Source: Amycolatopsis sp. 195334CR
GTDB taxonomy: Bacteria; Actinomycetota; Actinomycetes; Mycobacteriales; Pseudonocardiaceae
DNA: 8,077 nt
Assembly: GCF_017309385.1 (NCBI RefSeq)
Contig: NZ_JAFJMJ010000006.1
Span: 1 to 8,077, forward strand
Reading direction: 5' to 3'
In this document: in pieces, positions 6,201 through 8,077 of the stretch
Layout of the letters: the number at the start of each line of letters is the position of its first letter
Position numbering within the stretch: position 1 is the stretch's first letter
Notes under the pieces: model-generated
Told to the model about the DNA's origin: nothing
Database searches by the model: none
Seen by the model: the letters and a program-made list of their open reading frames with translations, nothing else
Position numbers and translations under genes: made by a program

Positions 6201-8077
6201 ATCAGCCGCTGTTCCAGGTCGCGCTCGGCTGGCAGAACATGCCCGTGGACGAGGTCGCGCTGCCCGGGCTGGCCGCCGTTCCCGAGTTCCTCGGCACCGG
6301 CACGGCGAAGTTCGACCTGTCCGTGCACGTCCTCGCGGGCGGGAAGACCGGGCGGCTGGCCGGGATCGCCGAGTTCACCACCGACGTGTTCGACCGGTCC
6401 ACTGTGGAATCCCTGCTGGCCAGGCTGGAGCGCCTGCTGACGGCGGTCGCCGCCGACCCGGATCGCCGGACCGGGGCGATCGACCTGCTCGACGCCGCCG
6501 AACGCCGTCAGTGGGCGGAATTCTCCGACGGCGGCCCGGCGCCCGCGGCCGTCACCGTGCCGGAGGTGTTCGCCGAATGGGCGGCGCGCACCCCGGACGC
6601 GGTCGCGCTGGTGCGCGGGGACGAATCCTGGTCGTACGCGGAACTGGACGCGGCCTCCAACCGGCTCGCGCACCACCTGATCGCGCGGGGTGCCGGGCCG
6701 GAACGGGTGGTGGCGCTCGCCCTGCCGCGGTCGGCGGACCTCGTGGTCGCCGTGCTGGCGGTGCTGAAGGCCGGGGCCGCGTACCTGCCGATCGATCCGG
6801 CGTACCCGGTCGACCGGATCGAGTTCATGCTCCGCGACGCCGCTCCGGCGCTGGTGCTGACCGAGTTGCCGGACTACCACGCCGAGCCGGAGGCACGCCC
6901 GGTCACGCTGTCGCCGCTGAACCAGGCGTACGTGATCTACACGTCCGGTTCGACCGGTGTGCCGAAGGGCGTCTCGGTGTCGCACGCGGGCATCGCCTCG
7001 CTGGTGGAGACCCAGCGTGACCGGCTCGGCCTTACGGACCGGAGCCGGGTGCTGCAGTTCGCCTCCCCGAGTTTCGACGCGGCGTTCTGGGAACTGTGCA
7101 TGGCGTTCGGCTCGGGCGCCACGCTGGTGCTGCCCGAAAGCCGTGAGCTCGGCGAACTCGCGGCGGTGGTCGAGCGGTTCGGCGTGACGCACGCGCTGCT
7201 GACGCCCAGCGCACTCGCCGCCGTTCCGGCCGGAAGCCTGCCGGCCCTGACCCATCTGATCGTCGGCGGTGAAGCCTGTTCCCGTGAGCTGGTCGCGGCC
7301 TGGGCACCCGGGCGGCGGATGGTCAACGCCTACGGGCCGACGGAATCCACGGTGTGCGCGGTGCTCAGTTCACCGCTGTCCGTTGTGGACCCGGTGGTGC
7401 CGATCGGCCGTCCCGTGGTGGGCACGTCGGTGTACGTGCTCGACCGCGGGCTGCGGCCGGTGCCGGTCGGGGTACCGGGGGAGTTGTACGTCTCGGGTGC
7501 CGGGGTGGCACGGGGGTATCTGGGCCGGGCCGGGCTGACCGCGTCGCGGTTCGTGGCCGATCCGTTCGGGTCCGGTCGCATGTACCGGACGGGCGACCTG
7601 GTGCGCCGGCGCGCGGACGGCGAGCTGGAGTACCTCGGCCGCGGGGACGACCAGGTCAAGGTGCGGGGCTTCCGGATCGAGCCCGGCGAGGTCGAATCGG
7701 TGGTGGCCGGGCATCCCGGGGTGGCGCGGGCCGCCGTCGTCGCCCGCGACGAACACCTCGTGGCCTACGTGGTGCCGTCCGGGCACGAGGACGAGGAGGC
7801 CGACGAACAGCAGGTCGAGGGTTGGAAGCAGCTCTACGACGAGCTGTACACCCGGACCGACGCGGTCCCGCTCGGCAGCAACTTCGACGGCTGGAACAGC
7901 AGTTACACCAAGGAACCGATCCCGCCGGTGGAGATGCGGGAGTGGCGGGACCAGACCGTGCGGCGGATCCTGGCCTTCGAACCGCGCCGGGTGCTGGAGA
8001 TCGGGGTGGGTTCGGGCCTGATCCTCAGTGAGGTCGCGCCCCGGTGCGAGAGCTACTGGGGCACCGACCTCTCGCCA
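2..8077 (+). CDS. Multimodular nonribosomal peptide synthetase with three N-methylating modules, partial at both ends
   Basis: This is an uninterrupted 2692-codon frame covering the window, with neither start nor stop inside it. It encodes a cytoplasmic assembly-line enzyme that builds a peptide on 4'-phosphopantetheine arms. Domain order by residue is: MT tail 1-89, A tail with motifs A9/A10 228-262, PCP 268-340, C 359-788, A 812-1237, MT 1246-1477, A tail to about 1633, PCP 1640-1712, C 1731-2163, A 2185-2592, MT 2605-2692 (cut). Signature motifs are all readable: GGHSL in both PCPs, HHIAGDG and HHIAADG in the two C domains, YTSGSTG and NAYGPTE in the A domains, GVGSG in the MTs. There is no epimerization, cyclization or thioesterase domain and no docking segment. 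Third codon positions are strongly G/C, and I see no in-frame TTA codon. The family call is secure; the product, host and full gene length cannot be judged from this segment. Confidence 0.97.
269..787 (+). other. Module 1: MT-to-A linker and C-terminal adenylation subdomain (A9-A10)
   Basis: After the MT, the chain passes through a linker carrying GLPNAR, VDPHEL and [10 protein letters not shown]. The A domain then resumes at core motif A9 (WLPEFMVP, from residue 228) and motif A10 (NGKLDR, 746-763). The lysine of A10 (codon 752-754, residue 251) is the invariant residue that contacts the adenylate, equivalent to Lys517 of the gramicidin synthetase GrsA A domain. This split, with the MT lying between A8 and A9, is the usual arrangement of N-methylating NRPS modules. 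Between GLPNAR and VDPHEL there are 27 residues, against 6 in module 2. The substrate-binding part of this A domain is upstream, so the amino acid cannot be predicted. Confidence 0.88.
713..1021 (+). repeat. Conserved A10-PCP block, second copy at 4826-5137
   Basis: The block from VVVLDELPL through the PCP end LARRL is nearly identical in both copies, with one extra codon in the second copy in the A-to-PCP hinge. The DNA is also very similar, for example the run from GGCGGGCATTCG through the Ser-flanking codons. Confidence 0.9.
803..1021 (+). other. Module 1: peptidyl carrier protein (PCP/T) domain
   Basis: Residues 268-340 have the usual carrier length and carry the phosphopantetheine motif [10 protein letters not shown]. 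The serine at codon 911-913 (residue 304) would receive the 4'-phosphopantetheine arm from a Sfp-type transferase encoded elsewhere. The domain holds the N-methyl aminoacyl or peptidyl thioester of module 1 and passes it to the C domain starting near 1076. It differs at only a few positions from the PCP of module 2. A linker rich in Ala, Arg and Glu (1022-1075) joins it to the next C domain without any docking or epimerization domain. Confidence 0.95.
1076..2365 (+). other. Module 2: condensation domain, L-L type
   Basis: Residues 359-788 contain the C-domain core motifs in order: C1 [11 protein letters not shown]2 [10 protein letters not shown]3 HHIAGDG (1445-1465), C4 [11 protein letters not shown]5 with IAGRTD and [11 protein letters not shown]6 [11 protein letters not shown] and C7 [11 protein letters not shown]. 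The second His (codon 1448-1450, residue 483) and the Asp (1460-1462, residue 487) are the conserved catalytic and structural residues, so the domain looks active. It would form the peptide bond between the module 1 chain and the N-methylated residue of module 2. No epimerization domain precedes it and the motifs fit the LCL class, so an L-configured upstream residue is inferred; subtype needs a tree. Confidence 0.95.
1796..2107 (+). repeat. Conserved C-domain second-half block, second copy at 5909-6220
   Basis: The block covers 104 residues from [10 protein letters not shown] to HQPLFQV, without indels. By my reading only five residues differ (Gly/Ala, Glu/Gln, two Asp/Glu, Glu/Ala). This is closer than the first half of the C domains and suggests recent duplication or gene conversion. 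Confidence 0.88.
2435..3712 (+). other. Module 2: adenylation domain, N-terminal and core part (A1-A8), substrate uncertain
   Basis: Residues 812-1237 carry A2 ([13 protein letters not shown]), A3 ([11 protein letters not shown], 2873-2905), A4 (SFDVSVFE), A5 (NAYGPTE), A6 ([17 protein letters not shown]), A7 (MYRTGD) and A8 ([20 protein letters not shown], 3572-3631). The domain activates an amino acid with ATP and loads it on the PCP at 4919. Aligning by eye to GrsA, the ten specificity positions read D-V-F-S-V-A-A-V-Y-K. The codons are at 3011, 3014, 3023, 3116, 3182, 3188, 3260, 3284, 3287 and 4865. I do not recognise this as a standard code. The pocket is uncharged, so a hydrophobic or aromatic residue is a weak inference. 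The A4-to-278 interval is 35 residues against 43 in GrsA, so the Ser assignment at 278 is less secure. Confidence 0.94.
3368..3712 (+). repeat. Conserved A6-A8 block, second copy at 7433-7777
   Basis: The block is 115 residues long, from [20 protein letters not shown] to YVVP, with no indels and a constant offset of 4065 bases. It lies directly after the much more diverged A3-A5 region, so it marks one edge of the mosaic pattern within the A domains. Confidence 0.88.
3737..4432 (+). other. Module 2: embedded SAM-dependent N-methyltransferase domain, shortened near its C-terminus
   Basis: Residues 1246-1477 sit between A8 and A9. The domain opens with [10 protein letters not shown] and [10 protein letters not shown], then [17 protein letters not shown], all typical of N-MT inserts in NRPS A domains. 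The SAM-binding loop is [12 protein letters not shown] (3914-3949), followed by [24 protein letters not shown] (4130-4153) and [11 protein letters not shown]. These look intact, so alpha-N-methylation of the module 2 residue is the expected activity. The segment between FHTA and FFPAF is 14 residues shorter than in module 1, an in-frame loss of 42 bases near 4271-4312. Whether this affects activity is unknown. The position within A argues against an O- or C-methyltransferase. Confidence 0.93.
4433..4900 (+). other. Module 2: MT-to-A linker and C-terminal adenylation subdomain (A9-A10)
   Basis: The linker carries GVPNAR, VDPHEL and [10 protein letters not shown], then the A domain resumes at LPEYMVP (A9) and [13 protein letters not shown] (A10). 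The A10 lysine is at codon 4865-4867 (residue 1622) and completes the active site of the A domain that starts at 2435. Compared with module 1, the stretch between NAR and VDPHEL has 6 rather than 27 residues (4544-4561 against 368-448), while the stretch just after the MT is 4 residues longer. A9 onward is almost identical to module 1, with one extra residue before the PCP. Confidence 0.9.
4919..5137 (+). other. Module 2: peptidyl carrier protein (PCP/T) domain
   Basis: Residues 1640-1712 contain [10 protein letters not shown]. The serine at codon 5027-5029 (residue 1676) is the phosphopantetheine attachment site. The domain carries the N-methylated residue of module 2 and then the extended chain for transfer to the C domain of module 3. 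It matches the module 1 PCP apart from a handful of substitutions: Gln to Leu, Val to Leu, Glu to Asp and Gly to Asp. Confidence 0.95.
5192..6490 (+). other. Module 3: condensation domain, L-L type
   Basis: Residues 1731-2163 have C1 [11 protein letters not shown]2 [10 protein letters not shown]3 HHIAADG (5558-5578), C4 [11 protein letters not shown]5 with IAGRTD and [11 protein letters not shown]6 [11 protein letters not shown] and C7 [11 protein letters not shown]. The catalytic His (residue 1854) and Asp (residue 1858) are present. The domain would join the module 2 chain to the residue of module 3. Its second half is nearly the same as that of the module 2 C domain, while the region around 5380-5470 is less similar and slightly different in sequence composition. 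No epimerization domain lies before it, which again fits an L donor. Confidence 0.95.
6554..7777 (+). other. Module 3: adenylation domain, N-terminal and core part (A1-A8), probably hydrophobic substrate
   Basis: Residues 2185-2592 show A2 ([15 protein letters not shown]), A3 ([11 protein letters not shown], 6938-6970), A4 (SFDAAFWE), A5 (NAYGPTE), A6 ([17 protein letters not shown]), A7 (MYRTGD) and A8 ([20 protein letters not shown], 7637-7696). Hand alignment to GrsA gives specificity residues D-A-W-L-I-G-A-V-C; the tenth (the A10 Lys) is beyond the window. The codons are at 7076, 7079, 7088, 7196, 7259, 7265, 7328, 7352 and 7355. The Asp at the first position fits an alpha-amino acid. The remaining uncharged residues suggest an aliphatic or aromatic side chain; I cannot name one. 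A4-A5 differs clearly from module 2, so the two modules probably load different amino acids. Confidence 0.94.
7814..8077 (+). other. Module 3: N-terminal part of embedded N-methyltransferase domain, cut by window end
   Basis: Residues 2605-2692 begin after A8 and an acidic linker, with [37 protein letters not shown] and the SAM-binding loop [12 protein letters not shown] (7991-8026). They end in [10 protein letters not shown]. The match to the module 2 MT is close and free of obvious damage. The domain would N-methylate the module 3 residue. The rest of the MT, the A9/A10 end and the PCP of this module lie downstream of the window. Confidence 0.92.

Larger units (their letters stand above)
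2..8077 (+). repeat. Module-scale tandem duplication, period about 4.1 kb
   Basis: Sequence at 8-27 recurs exactly at 4214-4233, and the order of domains after it repeats. The offset between copies is 4206 bases in the MT, 4164 after the MT gap, 4113 at A9, 4116 in the PCP, 4113 in the second half of C, and 4065 in A6-A8. The changing offsets record in-frame insertions and deletions between copies. This is the expected product of module duplication within an NRPS gene. Confidence 0.9.

Noticed and set aside
5249..7255. A 668-codon open frame on the minus strand
   Set aside because: It has the same register and the same cause as the larger one; it ends at the sense TCA codon at 5249. Its protein repeats the same low-information composition, reflecting the duplicated modules.

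Overview
The whole window is the interior of one very large, high-GC gene on the + strand. A single frame, with codons starting at position 2, runs without a stop for 2692 codons to the last base. It encodes a multimodular nonribosomal peptide synthetase (NRPS). Strong G/C preference at third codon positions, no in-frame TTA codon that I could find, and the sequence style of the carrier and condensation domains point to an actinomycete. I cannot name the genus or the product from this segment. Start codon, promoter, loading module, termination domain and neighbouring genes all lie outside.

Layout, in order. Module 1 (tail only): the C-terminal end of an N-methyltransferase (MT) domain, the end of the adenylation (A) domain that hosts it, and a carrier protein (PCP/T) domain. 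Module 2 (complete): condensation (C), A with an MT inserted after core motif A8, end of A, PCP. Module 3 (truncated by the window end): C, A, and the first 88 residues of another inserted MT. The observed string is ...MT)-T | C-A(MT)-T | C-A(MT...

Working together, each A domain would activate an amino acid and load it on the following PCP. The embedded MT would methylate its alpha-amino group using S-adenosylmethionine, and the next C domain would join it to the growing chain. Three modules in a row have an embedded MT, so the predicted product has a run of three consecutive N-methylated residues. No epimerization domain is present, and the C domains look like ordinary L-specific ones.

The modules are clearly duplicates, with a repeat period of about 4.1 kb. 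The PCP, the second half of C, and the A6-A8 region are nearly identical between copies. The A3-A5 stretch that sets substrate choice is much more diverged. This mosaic pattern, and a module 2 MT shortened by two in-frame gaps relative to module 1, are the most notable features. I found no RNA genes, mobile elements, CRISPR arrays, promoters, terminators or intergenic stretches. The long minus-strand ORFs are codon-register shadows of the NRPS gene.
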